Shown piece by piece: positions 26,227 to 35,840 of a stretch of DNA of 49,746 nt. Within the stretch, counting starts at the first letter, position 1, and the number at the start of each line of letters is the position of its first letter. The DNA is from Candidatus Rokuibacteriota bacterium. Lineage in GTDB: Bacteria > Methylomirabilota > Methylomirabilia > Rokubacteriales > CSP1-6. Made by a program: the position numbers and the translations under genes. The stretch lies in assembly GCA_003220435.1 (NCBI GenBank), contig QHSL01000017.1, forward strand, positions 1 to 49,746. The letters are read 5' to 3'. A model generated the notes under the pieces. That model saw nothing but the letters and a program-made list of their open reading frames with translations, had not been told where the DNA came from and did no database searches.

Positions 26227-28091
26227 TCGTCTGAGCTCCTTGGGGACGTCGGGGTCCCGTGTTCTAACGACTGGGCGACACCACCCGTGATCCCGTACAC
26301 GACGGCGCTTTCCTCGTGCAGCGTGCGTAGCTCCGTGTGCATCGGCGCCGCGACCCCTGTTTTCGCCTGAGTCTCGGCGATGGTCTGGCTCACCTCCCGC
26401 GCACGCCGCAACCGCTGGCTGCGCTCGAGCCGTCGCTGGAACTGTCCGATGCTAACCTGAGCGTCAAGGCTCTCGCGATCTTCTACGAGCAGCGCCGAGA
26501 GGACCGAGCGCGCCTCGTCGGTCTCGAGATCGGTCATCAGGCTCTCCGCGGAGGCGTCGGGCCGGCGCTTGAGCGCGGCGACGATGGAGCGGAGCGGCGT
26601 GTGGGCGAGGTCGTCGGCCTCGTCGAGGATCGCCAGCAGGGTCCCGCGGGCCTCGACGGAGTGCAGCAGGAGCGTCACCAGATCGCGCTCGACCGACGGC
26701 ATCGACGACGGAGCCGCCGCCGGCCGGGGTCGCGCCGGCGGCGTGCGCAGCGATGACTGCAGCCGCTGAGCCTCGATCCAGAGCTGGGTCGCGTCCACTC
26801 CGAGCTTGGCCGCCGCCTCGCGCGAGAGCGCTGCCGCCTCCTGCCCGTCGGCGACCTTCGCCAGCATCACGGCCACACGGGCGAAAGCGGTCGTCCGGGC
26901 GCGGGCGCCGGTCGCACCGTCGGGGTCGACGATGGCGCGGTCGAGCGCGTAGGCGAGCAGGCTCCGCGACGCGGCGATCCGCTCCGCGAAGGCCGGGGCA
27001 CCCGACGCGCGCAAGAAGGTGTCGGGGTCGTGGCCGGCCGGCAGCAGGGCAACTTTTACCCGGAAGGCGCTCCCGCCCTCGAACGAGCCCGAGCGGTTCA
27101 CGGCCCACGCCATGCCGCCGCCGGTGGGCTCGAGCAGCTCCTCGGCGCGCTCCGCGGCCTTCTGGCCCGCCGCGTCGGCATCGAAGAAGGTGACGACCTC
27201 GTCGCAGTAGCGGCGCAAGAGGGCGAGCTGCGCCCCGGTGAATGCGGTGCCGAGCGCCGCTACCGTCTCCGTAAACCCGTGCTGGTGAGACATCAGACAG
27301 TCGACGTAGCCTTCGACGAGCAGCGCCCGGTTCTTCGTCTGGATCGTGGGCCGGGCGAGGTCGGCGGCGTAGAGCAGGTTGCCCTTGGTGTAGAGCGGCG
27401 TCTCCGGAGAGTTGAGGTACTTCGGCTGCTCGTCCCCGAACCCACGCCCGCCGAAGGCCACCACCCGGCCCTGAAGGTCGCGGATCGGGAACAGGAGACG
27501 CCCTCGGAAGCGGTCGTAGACGCCGGAGCGGTTCTCTCGCTGGACGGCCAGCCCAGCGGTAACCAGCGCGTCTTCGGCGACCTTCTGCGAGCGCATGAAG
27601 GTGAGGAGCGTGTCCCAGCCCTCCGGGGCATAGCCGAGACCGAAGCGCTTCGCGACGGCGGCGTCGATGCCGCGCTGCTCGAGATATGCGCGCGCCCGCT
27701 CCCCGGCGGGCTTCCAGAGCGTGTCGTCGTAGAAGCGCCAGGCAAGGTCCACGATCCGGACGAGCTCCTCGCGGCCGGAATCACCGCTCCGGCTGCCTTC
27801 TTCCGGCAGCGCGATCCCCGCCGTCCGGGCGAGAGAGCGGACCGCTTCGGGGAACGAGAGACGGTCCTGGCGCATGAGAAAGCCGAACACGTCGCCGCCC
27901 ACACCGCAGCCGAAGCAGTGGAAGATCCCCTTTCGCGGATTGACCATGAACGAAGGGGTCTTCTCGGCGTGGAAGGGACAGAGGCCCTTCCAGTTGACGC
28001 CGGCCTTGCGGAGGTTCACGAACCGACCGACGAGATCGACGATGTCCACGGCGGCCCGGACGTCGTCGAGCAGCGCCTGGGAGTATTGCAC
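26223..28091 (-). CDS. dnaG: DNA primase DnaG
   Basis: DNA primase, 622 residues, makes RNA primers at the replication fork. The CHC2 zinc domain uses Cys38, His41, Cys59 and Cys62 ([26 protein letters not shown]). The catalytic core has [20 protein letters not shown] and the TOPRIM motif [16 protein letters not shown], with [14 protein letters not shown] for metal binding. A helicase-binding C-terminal domain follows. The start is taken as GTG at 28091, which shares one base with the mutS2 stop codon (TAGTG); the long upstream frame extension is only the opposite reading of mutS2. It overlaps rpoD by four bases. Confidence 0.94.
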
Positions 28092-30493
28092 TAGCTTACC
28101 TTCAACGTGGCCACGGTGGCGCCGCCGCCGCCCTCGGAGGGCTCGCCGTCGCGAAACGTGTCCACCAGCGGATGACCGGCCAGGAGACCGCGGACGGCCT
28201 TGCGAAGCGCCCCGGTGCCCTTGCCGTGAATCAGTCGCACGCTGGCGTGGCCGGCGAGAAACGCGGCGTCGAGGTATTGCTCGACCGCGTCGCGCGCCTC
28301 GTCGGTCGTCTTCCCAAGCAGAAGGAGCTCTGGCGCGACCGAGCGTGGGGGAGGCAGGGCGGGGTCGCGGGGCTTCGGAACCCCACTCGCCCCGGACCCC
28401 GCCCTGCCTCCCCCACGCCCGGTCGCGCTGGCGGGGCGTAGAGCTTGCAGGGGCACGCGGACGGTGACGGAGCCGGAGCGAACGGTGGCGGACCCACCGG
28501 CGATCGCCAGGAGCTCGCCGCGGATACCGAGATGCTCGGCCGCGACGGTGGCGCCGGGTGCGAGGGTCGCCGGCATCTCCACGGGAACGTGGGGAGCGAC
28601 GGCCTCGATGCTCGACGAGGCCTCGCGAACGCGGCGGCGACTTTCGTCGAGCGATCGGCGCGAGCGCTCGGTACGCTTGAGCTTGTCCCACTCCGCGGCG
28701 AGCGCGCGCCGGATGTCGGCGACGAGCGCCGAGGCCTCGGCGCGGGCCCGCGCGACGATCGCCTGAGCCCGGTGCTCGGCCGCGGTCGCCGTCTCCGACG
28801 CTTTCGCGAGCTGCGCGGCGGTCTCAGCCCGAACGCGCTCGATCTCGCGCGCGCGCTCGGCGTCCGAGCGCGCGTGGGCGTCGAGCGTCGACAGGAGGTC
28901 CGAGAGCCGGACGGCGTGCTCCGAGCGGTGCGCCGTCGCTCGCGCAATCAGTTCGGCGTCGAGGCCGAGCCGGGCAGCGATCGTGAGCGCGTAGCTCTGG
29001 CCGGGCTGGTCGTAGCGCAGCCGGAAGGTCGGCGCCAGCGTCGCGGTGTCGAACTCGACCGAGGCGTTGCGCGCGCGGGGATAGGTGGACGCGAACGCCT
29101 TGAGGGGCTCGAGGTGAGTCGTCGCGATCACCAGCGCACCGCGGCCAGCCAGCTCCTCGAGGATCGCCTGCGCGAGCGCCGCGCCCTCGTCCGGATCCGT
29201 TCCGGCGCCGAGCTCGTCCAGCAGCACCAGCGAGCGCTCGTCGGCCGTGTCGAGGATCTCGCGCACCTGCTTGACGAAGGCCGAGAAGGTCGAAAGGTTC
29301 TCGGCAACCGACTGATCGTCGCCGATGATCGCGAAGACGTCGTCGAACAGCGGCAGCCGCGAGCCCTCGTCCGCTGGCAGGTGGCAGCCCACCTGCGCCA
29401 TCAGGGCCAGGACCGCGAGCGTCTTGAGCGCGATCGTCTTGCCGCCGGCGTTGGGTCCGGTGATGACGAGCAGCGGCCGATCGGGGCTCAGCTCGAGGTC
29501 GACGGGCACGATCGGCCTGGCTGGATCCTTCCAGCTCTGAGCGAGCAGGAGCGGATGGCGCGCGCCGCGGATCGCAACAGTACGCGCCGTGTCGATCACG
29601 GGCGCCGTGGCCCCCATGCGTTCGGCGGCCTGGGCGCGCGCGAAGGCCCAGTCGAGCTCGCCTACGGCGCTCAGCAGCCCCTGGATGTCGTCGAGCCGCG
29701 CCCGCACCGCCTCGGTCAGCTCGGCGAGGATCCGCACGGTCTCGTGCTCTTCTTCTCGCGTCGCTTGGACCAGGTCGTTGTTGGCGTCGACGACGTGCTC
29801 CGGCTCGATGAAGAGGGTCTGGCCGCTCTGCGAGCGGTCGTGCACGATGCCGCGCACGCGGCCGCGCGCCTCTGCGCGCACGGGAAGGACGTACCGGCCG
29901 TGGCGGAGCGTCACGTACCGGTCGGCGAAGAGCCGATCGGCCTCGCTGCCCTGCAAGGCGCGCTCGAGCTCGACCGAGAGCCGTCGACGGCGGTCGCGGA
30001 TCTCGCGGCGCAGGCGCTTGAGCGTCGGGCTCGCGTCGTCGGCCACGCCGCCGTCGGCGCCGAGAGCGCGGCGGAGCCGGTCGGCGAGCTCGGCGAAGCG
30101 AGGCAGCGCGTCGGTGATCGCGGCGATGTCGGGGCTCGTCTCGCGCACGGCCTTGCCGTAGGCGTGGAGCCGTGGGCTCGCATCGAGCGCCGGAATGATC
30201 TGGACCAGCTCGGGACCATCGAGGACGCTGCCGTCGGCGCAGCAGCGGCTGAGCACGGGGCGAATGTCGGCGAAGCCTTCGAGGGGGAGCGAGCCGGTGG
30301 TGGAGAGGGCGACCCGCGCCTGGCGGGTCAGGTCGATCGCCGCCAGAACCCCCGCGACGTCCGTCAGGGGTTCCGCCGTCGTCGCTCGCTCGCGACCCAT
30401 CTCGGTCAATGCTTCATGAGCCAGGAGCGCCCGCACCGCGTTCCATTCGGTGCCGGGCTCCCAGATTCGGCCTGCCTCCACCCTTCGCCTCAT
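28091..30493 (-). CDS. mutS2: MutS2 endonuclease/ATPase with Smr domain
   Basis: An 800-residue MutS2 protein, implicated in ribosome rescue and suppression of recombination. The N-terminal clamp and core start at EWNAVRALLAHEALTEMGRE. The ATPase has Walker A ITGPNAGGKTIALKTLAVLA, and LVLLDELGAGTDPDEGAALA for Walker B and signature. A long coiled coil (residues about 510-620) precedes a KOW-like segment (GATVAAEHLGIRGELLAIAG). The C-terminal Smr nuclease domain ends with LIHGKGTGALRKAVRGLLAG. Between the last two lies a low-complexity stretch (ATGRGGGRAGSGASGVPKPR onward) encoded by a 92-bp palindrome, unusual for the family. GGGAG is well spaced before the ATG. Confidence 0.94.
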   Translation of the reverse strand: MRRRVEAGRIWEPGTEWNAVRALLAHEALTEMGRERATTAEPLTDVAGVLAAIDLTRQARVALSTTGSLPLEGFADIRPVLSRCCADGSVLDGPELVQIIPALDASPRLHAYGKAVRETSPDIAAITDALPRFAELADRLRRALGADGGVADDASPTLKRLRREIRDRRRRLSVELERALQGSEADRLFADRYVTLRHGRYVLPVRAEARGRVRGIVHDRSQSGQTLFIEPEHVVDANNDLVQATREEEHETVRILAELTEAVRARLDDIQGLLSAVGELDWAFARAQAAERMGATAPVIDTARTVAIRGARHPLLLAQSWKDPARPIVPVDLELSPDRPLLVITGPNAGGKTIALKTLAVLALMAQVGCHLPADEGSRLPLFDDVFAIIGDDQSVAENLSTFSAFVKQVREILDTADERSLVLLDELGAGTDPDEGAALAQAILEELAGRGALVIATTHLEPLKAFASTYPRARNASVEFDTATLAPTFRLRYDQPGQSYALTIAARLGLDAELIARATAHRSEHAVRLSDLLSTLDAHARSDAERAREIERVRAETAAQLAKASETATAAEHRAQAIVARARAEASALVADIRRALAAEWDKLKRTERSRRSLDESRRRVREASSSIEAVAPHVPVEMPATLAPGATVAAEHLGIRGELLAIAGGSATVRSGSVTVRVPLQALRPASATGRGGGRAGSGASGVPKPRDPALPPPRSVAPELLLLGKTTDEARDAVEQYLDAAFLAGHASVRLIHGKGTGALRKAVRGLLAGHPLVDTFRDGEPSEGGGGATVATLKVS
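28335..28426. repeat. 92-bp imperfect palindrome inside mutS2
   Basis: Arms of 32 bases, 28335-28366 and 28395-28426, are reverse complements except for one A/C mismatch at the eighth base. A 28-bp centre with a smaller GGGG/CCCC hairpin separates them. The element lies in the coding frame of mutS2 between the KOW-like and Smr domains and encodes a Gly/Pro/Arg-rich linker. Confidence 0.88.
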
Positions 30494-30546
30494 TCGCTCC
30501 CGTCCCGGATCACGGGAGTGTCGGCGTACATCCAGGAGTGCCGCGG

Positions 30547-30741
30547 CTAATCGGACATCCGTTCGCGCCGCTTGGCCTTCTTGCGGGCGGCGAGGGCTTT
30601 GCGCTTCCGCCGAACGCTGGGCTTCTCGTAGTGCTGACGCTTCTTGAACTCCGACAAGAGCCCGGCCTTCTCACACTGCTTCTTGAAGCGCTTGAGAGCG
30701 CTCTCGAAGGACTCGTCGGGCTCGACGATGACCTTGGTCAC
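30547..30741 (-). CDS. rpsU: 30S ribosomal protein bS21
   Basis: A 64-residue basic protein, part of the small subunit near the anti-Shine-Dalgarno region. It reads [20 protein letters not shown], then [20 protein letters not shown], and ends in a Lys/Arg-rich tail ([20 protein letters not shown]). The start is GTG at 30741, preceded by GGGGGGAG; a longer frame is open but unlike the family. It lies 53 bp upstream of mutS2 on the same strand, so rpsU-mutS2-dnaG-rpoD is a variant of the rpsU-dnaG-rpoD operon with mutS2 inserted. Confidence 0.94.
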   Translation of the reverse strand: MTKVIVEPDESFESALKRFKKQCEKAGLLSEFKKRQHYEKPSVRRKRKALAARKKAKRRERMSD

Positions 30742-30850
30742 GCTGCTCCCCCCTCCGGATGCGGGCACTCGCTGGATAAACAACAACTATATACCACGCG
30801 GCCCACACTCGGGCAACGAAGTGTCCCGGCTTGCTAGACTATCCGCGTCG

Positions 30851-32089
30851 ATGACCGCCGTCGCCCCTCCGATCTCCGCGGTTATCCCCTTCGTCGTCAT
30901 GCTCTTGGCGATCGCCGTCTGCCCGCTCTGGGTGCCGCACTGGTGGGAGTCGAACCGAAACAAGATGATCGTCTCGGCCGCCCTCGGCCTGCCCGTCCTC
31001 GCGCTGTACATGGTCAGGCGGCCGGCAGCGCTCGGCGCCATGGCCGAGGAATACGTCTCGTTCATCATCCTGCTCGGCGGCCTCTACCTGATCTCGGGCG
31101 GAATCTTACTGAAGGGCGATCTCACCGCGACGCCCTCCACCAACACCGCGTTCCTAGCGCTGGGATCGCTCCTGGCGTCGTTCATCGGCACCACCGGCGC
31201 CTCGATGCTCCTGATCCGCCCGCTGCTCCGGACGAACCGGGAGCGTACCCGCGTCAGGCACACCGTCGTCTTCTTCATCTTCCTCGTGTCCAACATCGGC
31301 GGCATGCTGACGCCGCTCGGCGACCCGCCGCTGTTCCTGGGCTATCTGCAGGGCGTGCCGTTCACGTGGACCCTCGGGCTCTGGGCGCACTGGGCATTCC
31401 AGGTCCTCATCTTGCTGACGCTGTACTTCGTCTGGGATACGCATCAGTACGAGAACGAGCCGCCGGAGGCCCAGCGGCGGGATCGCGCGCACTTCGAGCC
31501 GTTGCGCGTCGAGGGCGCGGCCAACGTCGTCGGGCTAGCGCTCGTGGTCCTGGCGGTGGCGTTCCTGCGCGAGCCGTGGCGCGAGGCCGCGATCGTGGTG
31601 TTGTCGGCGGTCTCCCTGTGGAAGACTCCGCGCGCGATCCGTAGGGCCAACGGCTTCACGTTCTACCCGATCGTGGAGGTCGCGGTGCTCTTCTTCGGGA
31701 TCTTCCTGACGATGATTCCGGCGCTCGAGCTCCTGCGGCTCCGGGGAGGGGAGCTCGGCGTACGCACGCCCTGGCAGTTCTTCTGGGCCACGGGGATGCT
31801 GTCGTCGTTTCTCGACAATGCGCCGACCTACCTGACCTTCCTGGCGCTGGCGCAGGGCCTCGGCCTGGCCCGCGAGGTCGTCGACGTTCCTCATGTCATC
31901 CTGGCGGCGATCAGCGTGGGGGCGGTGTCGATGGGGGCCAACAGCTACGTTGGCAACGCGCCCAACTTCATGGTGAAGTCGATCGCCGAGGAGCAGGGGG
32001 TGAAGATGCCGAGCTTCCTGGGCTACATGGGCTACAGCGGGGCGATTCTGCTACCGTTGTTCGGGCTCGTGACCCTGTTGTTCTTTTGA
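30851..32089 (+). CDS. NhaD-like sodium:proton antiporter / citrate-transporter family membrane protein
   Basis: A 412-residue membrane protein with about eleven helices, of the ion-transporter superfamily that includes NhaD antiporters. Typical motifs are GGLYLISGGILLKGDLTATP with NTAFLALGSLLASFIGTTGA, SNIGGMLTPLGDPPLFLGYL and SSFLDNAPTYLTFLALAQGL. The last matches the Asn-Asp-rich transport region. The ATG at 30851 fits the family; the frame is open further upstream through the rpsU promoter region but that part is not conserved. It is divergent from rpsU and converges on pth. The last 35 or so codons are repeated in the tandem duplication downstream. The transported ion is inferred, not shown. 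Confidence 0.85.
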   Translation: MTAVAPPISAVIPFVVMLLAIAVCPLWVPHWWESNRNKMIVSAALGLPVLALYMVRRPAALGAMAEEYVSFIILLGGLYLISGGILLKGDLTATPSTNTAFLALGSLLASFIGTTGASMLLIRPLLRTNRERTRVRHTVVFFIFLVSNIGGMLTPLGDPPLFLGYLQGVPFTWTLGLWAHWAFQVLILLTLYFVWDTHQYENEPPEAQRRDRAHFEPLRVEGAANVVGLALVVLAVAFLREPWREAAIVVLSAVSLWKTPRAIRRANGFTFYPIVEVAVLFFGIFLTMIPALELLRLRGGELGVRTPWQFFWATGMLSSFLDNAPTYLTFLALAQGLGLAREVVDVPHVILAAISVGAVSMGANSYVGNAPNFMVKSIAEEQGVKMPSFLGYMGYSGAILLPLFGLVTLLFF

Positions 32090-32595
32090 TGGGGGGCCTC
32101 GAAGGGCCCCCCAAAGCCCCCAGCGCTCGGACGCGCCGCGGCGGAGCCGTGGCGCGCCTCGATGTTGCTCGGCTTCCCGGGGGCCTCGAAGGGCCCCCCA
32201 TGCCCCCCGTGGCTCAGCAACAATCGAACGTCTTGGCTAGGCGACGAGGCTGAGGACGCGCTCAGCGGCTTCGGCGACGACGGCGTCGACCCGAGGAGCA
32301 GGGGGTGAAGATGCCGAGCTTCCTGGGCTACATGGGCTACAGCGGGGCGATTCTGCTACCGTTGTTCGGGCTCGTGACCCTGTTGTTCTTTTGATGGGGG
32401 GCCTCGAAGGGCCCCCCAAAGCCCCCAGCGCTCGGACGCGCCGCGGCGGAGCCGTGGCGCGCCTCGATGTTGCTCGGCTTCCCGGGGGCCTCGAAGGGCC
32501 CCCCATGCCCCCCGTGGCTCAGCAACAATCGAACGTCTTGGCTAGGCGACGAGGCTGAGGACGCGCTCAGCGGCTTCGGCGACGACGGCGTCGAC
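31986..32595. repeat. Perfect tandem duplication of a 305-bp unit
   Basis: Unit one is 31986-32290 and unit two 32291-32595, and as far as I can read they are identical. Each unit holds the last third-kilobase of the convergent pair: the 3' end of the antiporter gene, the gap, and the 3' end of pth. Copy one completes the antiporter, copy two completes pth, and the inner pieces are orphan fragments. Because it is exact, it is either a very recent duplication or an assembly artefact. Confidence 0.9.
32091..32112. terminator. GC-rich hairpin after the antiporter gene (repeated downstream)
   Basis: GGGGGGCC and GGCCCCCC form an 8-bp stem around TCGAAG, two bases after the stop codon. A near-identical 7-bp version occurs about 90 bp later, and both recur in the second duplication unit. 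There is no T-run, so it may act as a bidirectional or mRNA-stabilising hairpin between convergent genes. Confidence 0.5.
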
Positions 32596-33072
32596 TGTCG
32601 GAAGCTCGTCGCGCTCGAACGGGGCGAGCACGTGGTCGGGGACGTCGTCCCTGCGGTCAGGACGCCCGACACCTACCTTGACGCGGCGGATCTGCTGAGT
32701 GCCGAGCGCTTCGATGACGGAGCGCACGCCGTTGTGGCCGCCGTGGCTGCCCTTCATCCGGATGCGCACGGTTCCCAGCGGCAGGTCGATGTCGTCGTAG
32801 ACGAGGATGAGATCGGCGGGCCCCGCCTCTACCCGGCGGAGCGCCTTGGCGACGACCGGACCGCAGACGTTCATGAACGCCTGCGGCTTGATGAGGCACA
32901 GCGGCACGCCTCGCCACTGCCCCCGCGCCAGCACCGCGGCGCCGTCACGCCGCCAGGACTTGCCGAGCGTGCGGGCGAGGGAGTCCAGGACACGCTGGCC
33001 GACGTTGTGCCGGGTGTCCCGATATTCAGGCCCCGGGTTCCCCAGCCCGACGACCACCTGCCGGCCGGCCAC
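32542..33072 (-). CDS. pth: Peptidyl-tRNA hydrolase
   Basis: A 176-residue peptidyl-tRNA hydrolase, which frees tRNA from prematurely released peptidyl-tRNA. It opens with QVVVGLGNPGPEYRDTRHNV, containing the catalytic His (RHNVG) and Asn. KPQAFMNVCGPVVAKAL, LILVYDDIDLPLGTVRIR and GSHGGHNGVRSVIEALGTQQ are also diagnostic. It is a little shorter at the C-terminus than E. coli Pth. It lies 15 bp downstream of rplY. Its last 54 bp lie inside the second copy of the 305-bp duplication, and an orphan copy of that end occurs at 32237-32290. Confidence 0.95.
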   Translation of the reverse strand: MAGRQVVVGLGNPGPEYRDTRHNVGQRVLDSLARTLGKSWRRDGAAVLARGQWRGVPLCLIKPQAFMNVCGPVVAKALRRVEAGPADLILVYDDIDLPLGTVRIRMKGSHGGHNGVRSVIEALGTQQIRRVKVGVGRPDRRDDVPDHVLAPFERDELPTVDAVVAEAAERVLSLVA

Positions 33073-33087
33073 GCGTGTTCCGCTCGG

Positions 33088-33807
33088 TTACTTCTCCGTC
33101 TTCTCGGCTCTCTCGGGTCGCTTCGGCCGCTTGTCGTCAGCCGCGGGGGCCTCCTCGCCTTCCTTCGGCTTCCGCTCGGTGAGCACCTCCGGCTCGGCGA
33201 CCGCCGTCGTCGCAGTCGCCGCGACCACGGGCGCTTCCTCGGCCATCGGCGGGGCAACCGTCGCGACTGCCTGGCCCGGGTCGTTCAGGATTCTCACGCC
33301 CTCGGGTGCCACGAGCTCGCGCACGGTCAGGACGTCGCCGATCATGAGCGCGCTGACGTCGGCGTCGATCCGCTGCGGGATCGCGGTCGGCAGACAGGAC
33401 ACCTCGAGCTCGTGGAGCACGAGGTTCAAGATGCCCTTCTGGTCGCGCACGCCCGCCGCCTCGCCCACCGGACGCACCGCCACGCGCACGGTGATCGCGC
33501 GGTCGGCGGATACTTCCTGCAGGTCCACGTGAAGCAGCTGGTCGCTGACCGGATCGAACTGCAGCTCGCGGATGATCGCCAGCCGTGCGCCGTTGCCGGC
33601 TTCGCCCTCGAACTTCAGGGTGAGCAGCTGGGTCGTTCCCTCGTGGCCGTGGATCATCCGGAGAACCGCCTTCGGGTCCAACGTGACCGGCTCGGTCTTC
33701 GTCCCGCCGTACAGGATCGCCGGCACGGTGCCCGCGCGGCGCAGGCGCTTCGCGATTTCCTTGCCCGTACCCTCGCGCCGCTTGATCGTCAGCTCTGCCA
33801 TCGCCAT
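33088..33807 (-). CDS. rplY: 50S ribosomal protein bL25, long (Ctc) form
   Basis: A 239-residue bL25/Ctc protein that binds 5S rRNA. The N-terminal 5S-binding domain runs from MAELTIKRREGTGKEIAKRL through LLHVDLQEVSADRAITVRVA. The TL5-type C-terminal domain covers about residues 95-190 (VLHELEVSCLPTAIPQRIDA, DVSALMIGDVLTVREL). The tail is acidic and low complexity (KPKEGEEAPAADDKRPKRPE). The ATG at 33807 has GGGAG six bases upstream; a second ATG follows two codons later. Placement between prs and pth is a widely conserved order. Confidence 0.94.
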   Translation of the reverse strand: MAMAELTIKRREGTGKEIAKRLRRAGTVPAILYGGTKTEPVTLDPKAVLRMIHGHEGTTQLLTLKFEGEAGNGARLAIIRELQFDPVSDQLLHVDLQEVSADRAITVRVAVRPVGEAAGVRDQKGILNLVLHELEVSCLPTAIPQRIDADVSALMIGDVLTVRELVAPEGVRILNDPGQAVATVAPPMAEEAPVVAATATTAVAEPEVLTERKPKEGEEAPAADDKRPKRPERAEKTEK

Positions 33808-33834
33808 CTCAGACTCCCTCCAGACGCGCTCGGC

Positions 33835-34773
33835 TCACACGAACAGGGTCGAAACCGATTCTTCGTCGTGAATTCGGCGGATCGCCTCGCCCAGCAGGGG
33901 CGCCACGCTCAACACCGTGACCCGTGCCGCCCGCTTCTCGCCGGAGACCGGCACCGAGTTGGTCACCACGATCTCCTCGAGCGCCGACTTGCCGATCCGC
34001 TCCACCGCCGGGCCCGACAGGACGGCGTGGACGCCGCAGGCGAGGATCCGGCGCGCGCCCTCGCGCTCGAGCGCGGTCACGGCCTGGATCAGGGTGCCGG
34101 CGGTGTCGATCATGTCGTCGATGACGACGGCGTCCTTGCCGCGCACATCACCGATCAGGTGCATTGCCATCGCCGAACCCGGGCCCTCGCGCCGCTTGTC
34201 GATGATGGCCAGGCTGGCGCTCAGTCGCTTGGCGATCGCGCGCGCCCGCTCCACGCCGCCCGCGTCGGGCGAGACGATGACCGGATCGCGGAGATCCTTC
34301 TTGCCCAGATAGTCGATGATGACCGGCGCCGCGAACAGGTGATCGACCGGGACGTTGAAGAATCCCTGGATCTGCCCGGCGTGCAGATCGAGCGCCAGCA
34401 AGCGGTCGATCCCCGCCGCCTCCAGCAGGTCGGCCACGAGCCTGGCCGAGATCGGGACGCGCGGCTGCACCTTGCGATCCTGACGCGCGTAGCCGTAGTA
34501 GGGCAGGACGGCCGTGATCCGCCGCGCCGACGCGCGGCGCATCGCGTCGACCATGATCAAGAGCTCCATCAGCGTGTCGTTCACCGGCGGGCACGTCGGC
34601 TGGATCAAGAACACGTCCGCACCGCGGACGTTCTCGTTGACCTGCACGTACACCTCGCCGTCCGAGAAGCGCGTCACCTCCGCGTCGGACACGGGAACAC
34701 GCAGGTACTGCGCGATCTCTTCGGCGAGAGCGCGATTCGCGTTGCCCGTGAACAGCTTCAGCTCGTAGGCCAT
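33835..34773 (-). CDS. prs: Ribose-phosphate pyrophosphokinase
   Basis: PRPP synthase, 312 residues, makes phosphoribosyl pyrophosphate from ribose 5-phosphate and ATP for nucleotide, His and Trp synthesis. It shows [20 protein letters not shown] near the N-terminus, [20 protein letters not shown] for ATP binding, [20 protein letters not shown], and the PRPP loop [18 protein letters not shown]. The ATG at 34773 fits the family start ([20 protein letters not shown]); the frame is open upstream only through the tRNA-Gln gene. It lies 20 bp downstream of the tRNA and 28 bp upstream of rplY. Confidence 0.96.
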   Translation of the reverse strand: MAYELKLFTGNANRALAEEIAQYLRVPVSDAEVTRFSDGEVYVQVNENVRGADVFLIQPTCPPVNDTLMELLIMVDAMRRASARRITAVLPYYGYARQDRKVQPRVPISARLVADLLEAAGIDRLLALDLHAGQIQGFFNVPVDHLFAAPVIIDYLGKKDLRDPVIVSPDAGGVERARAIAKRLSASLAIIDKRREGPGSAMAMHLIGDVRGKDAVVIDDMIDTAGTLIQAVTALEREGARRILACGVHAVLSGPAVERIGKSALEEIVVTNSVPVSGEKRAARVTVLSVAPLLGEAIRRIHDEESVSTLFV

Positions 34774-34792
34774 CGGCGCCTCGTTCAAGGTG

Positions 34793-34867
34793 TGGTTGGG
34801 GCGGGAGGATTCGAACCTCCGAATACGGGATCCAAAGTCCCGCGCCTTGCCACTTGGCCACGCCCCA
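34793..34867 (-). tRNA. tRNA-Gln (UUG)
   Basis: A complete 75-nt cloverleaf on the minus strand: acceptor TGGGGCG/CGCCCCA with U1-A72 as usual for tRNA-Gln, anticodon loop CTTTGGA (anticodon UUG), T arm GGAGGTTCGAATCCTCC and encoded CCA. It sits directly upstream of prs and may be co-transcribed with it. Confidence 0.95.
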
Positions 34868-34916
34868 TCGTGTTCAAGTTCGCCTCCGGATCCCGCGGGT
34901 GCCCAGCGCTCGCCCG

Positions 34917-35825
34917 CTACCGCATCCGTATCGCCGGGCCGCGCAAGGCCCGCACTGCCCAGCACGCCCAGCGCGCGCGCGACACGCGCGTCCGAATCTG
35001 CCGCGCGTGGTCGTAGGAGCGCGCCACGCCCAGCACCGTGAGCCCGCTGCCCGACATCGACGCCCCCAGCGCACCCGCCGCCAGCAGCGCCGCCTCCATC
35101 TGCTCCACTTCCGGGTGCCGGGGCGCCGCGACGCGCTCGAGCGCGTTGCCGAGATTCGCGGCCACCCGTCCGGGCTGCCGGCTCCTGAGCGCCGCGGCCA
35201 TGCGCCGCGCCCGGCCGCCGTCAGAATACATCGTGGGCACGACGCCGCCGTAGATCTCCGCAGTGCTCGCGCCGACCCCCGGGTTCACCAGCACGAGCCC
35301 GAGCGCGCAGCCGGGTAGGGGCTCGAGCCGATCCCCCCGTCCCGTCCCCAGCGCAGCCCCGCCGTGGAGGAAGAACGGCACGTCCATCCCCAGCGTGACC
35401 CCGACTTCCGCGAGCCGTGCCGTCGGCCATCGAAGGCCCCACAACCGACTCAATCCGACCAGCACCGCCGCCGCGTCCGTCGAGCCGCCGCCAAGCCCGG
35501 CCGCCACCGGAATCCGCTTCTCGAGCGTGATCCGCGCCCCGCGACTCGACCCCGCCACCTCCCGCAGCACGCGCGCCGCCCTGAGCGCCAGGTTCGTTCC
35601 GTCGGTCGGAACGTCTCGAGCCGTGGTTCGAAGCTCCAGGACATCGGCGTCCTCGAGCACCAGCCGGTCCGAGAGATCCACGGCCTGCATGACCGTGGCG
35701 ATTTCGTGGTAGCCATCGTCTCGCCGCCCCAGAACCTCCAACGCCAGATTGACCTTTGCCGCGGCGTTGAGCACCAGGCGACGAGGCCTCCCCGACTGCT
35801 TCGACAAGACATCGCACGATAGCAC
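34917..35825 (-). CDS. ispE: 4-diphosphocytidyl-2-C-methyl-D-erythritol kinase
   Basis: IspE, 302 residues, the GHMP kinase of the MEP isoprenoid pathway. It contains [20 protein letters not shown] with the substrate Lys and Asp/His region, the ATP loop [40 protein letters not shown], and the GHMP C-terminal motif [17 protein letters not shown]. The exact start is slightly uncertain; the ATG at 35825 adds about 15 residues before the conserved [10 protein letters not shown]. It lies between the LolB-like gene and tRNA-Gln/prs, a common arrangement. Confidence 0.95.
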   Translation of the reverse strand: MLSCDVLSKQSGRPRRLVLNAAAKVNLALEVLGRRDDGYHEIATVMQAVDLSDRLVLEDADVLELRTTARDVPTDGTNLALRAARVLREVAGSSRGARITLEKRIPVAAGLGGGSTDAAAVLVGLSRLWGLRWPTARLAEVGVTLGMDVPFFLHGGAALGTGRGDRLEPLPGCALGLVLVNPGVGASTAEIYGGVVPTMYSDGGRARRMAAALRSRQPGRVAANLGNALERVAAPRHPEVEQMEAALLAAGALGASMSGSGLTVLGVARSYDHARQIRTRVSRARWACWAVRALRGPAIRMR

Positions 35826-35840
35826 GCACCCGGGGCCCTT

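Noticed and set aside
28445-30550. A 701-codon plus-strand frame
   Set aside because: It is the antisense of mutS2.
30644-30850. N-terminal extension of the antiporter from 30644
   Set aside because: It runs antisense to rpsU; family alignment supports the ATG at 30851.
32467-35016. An 849-codon plus-strand frame
   Set aside because: It is the antisense of pth, rplY and prs, all of which are certain.
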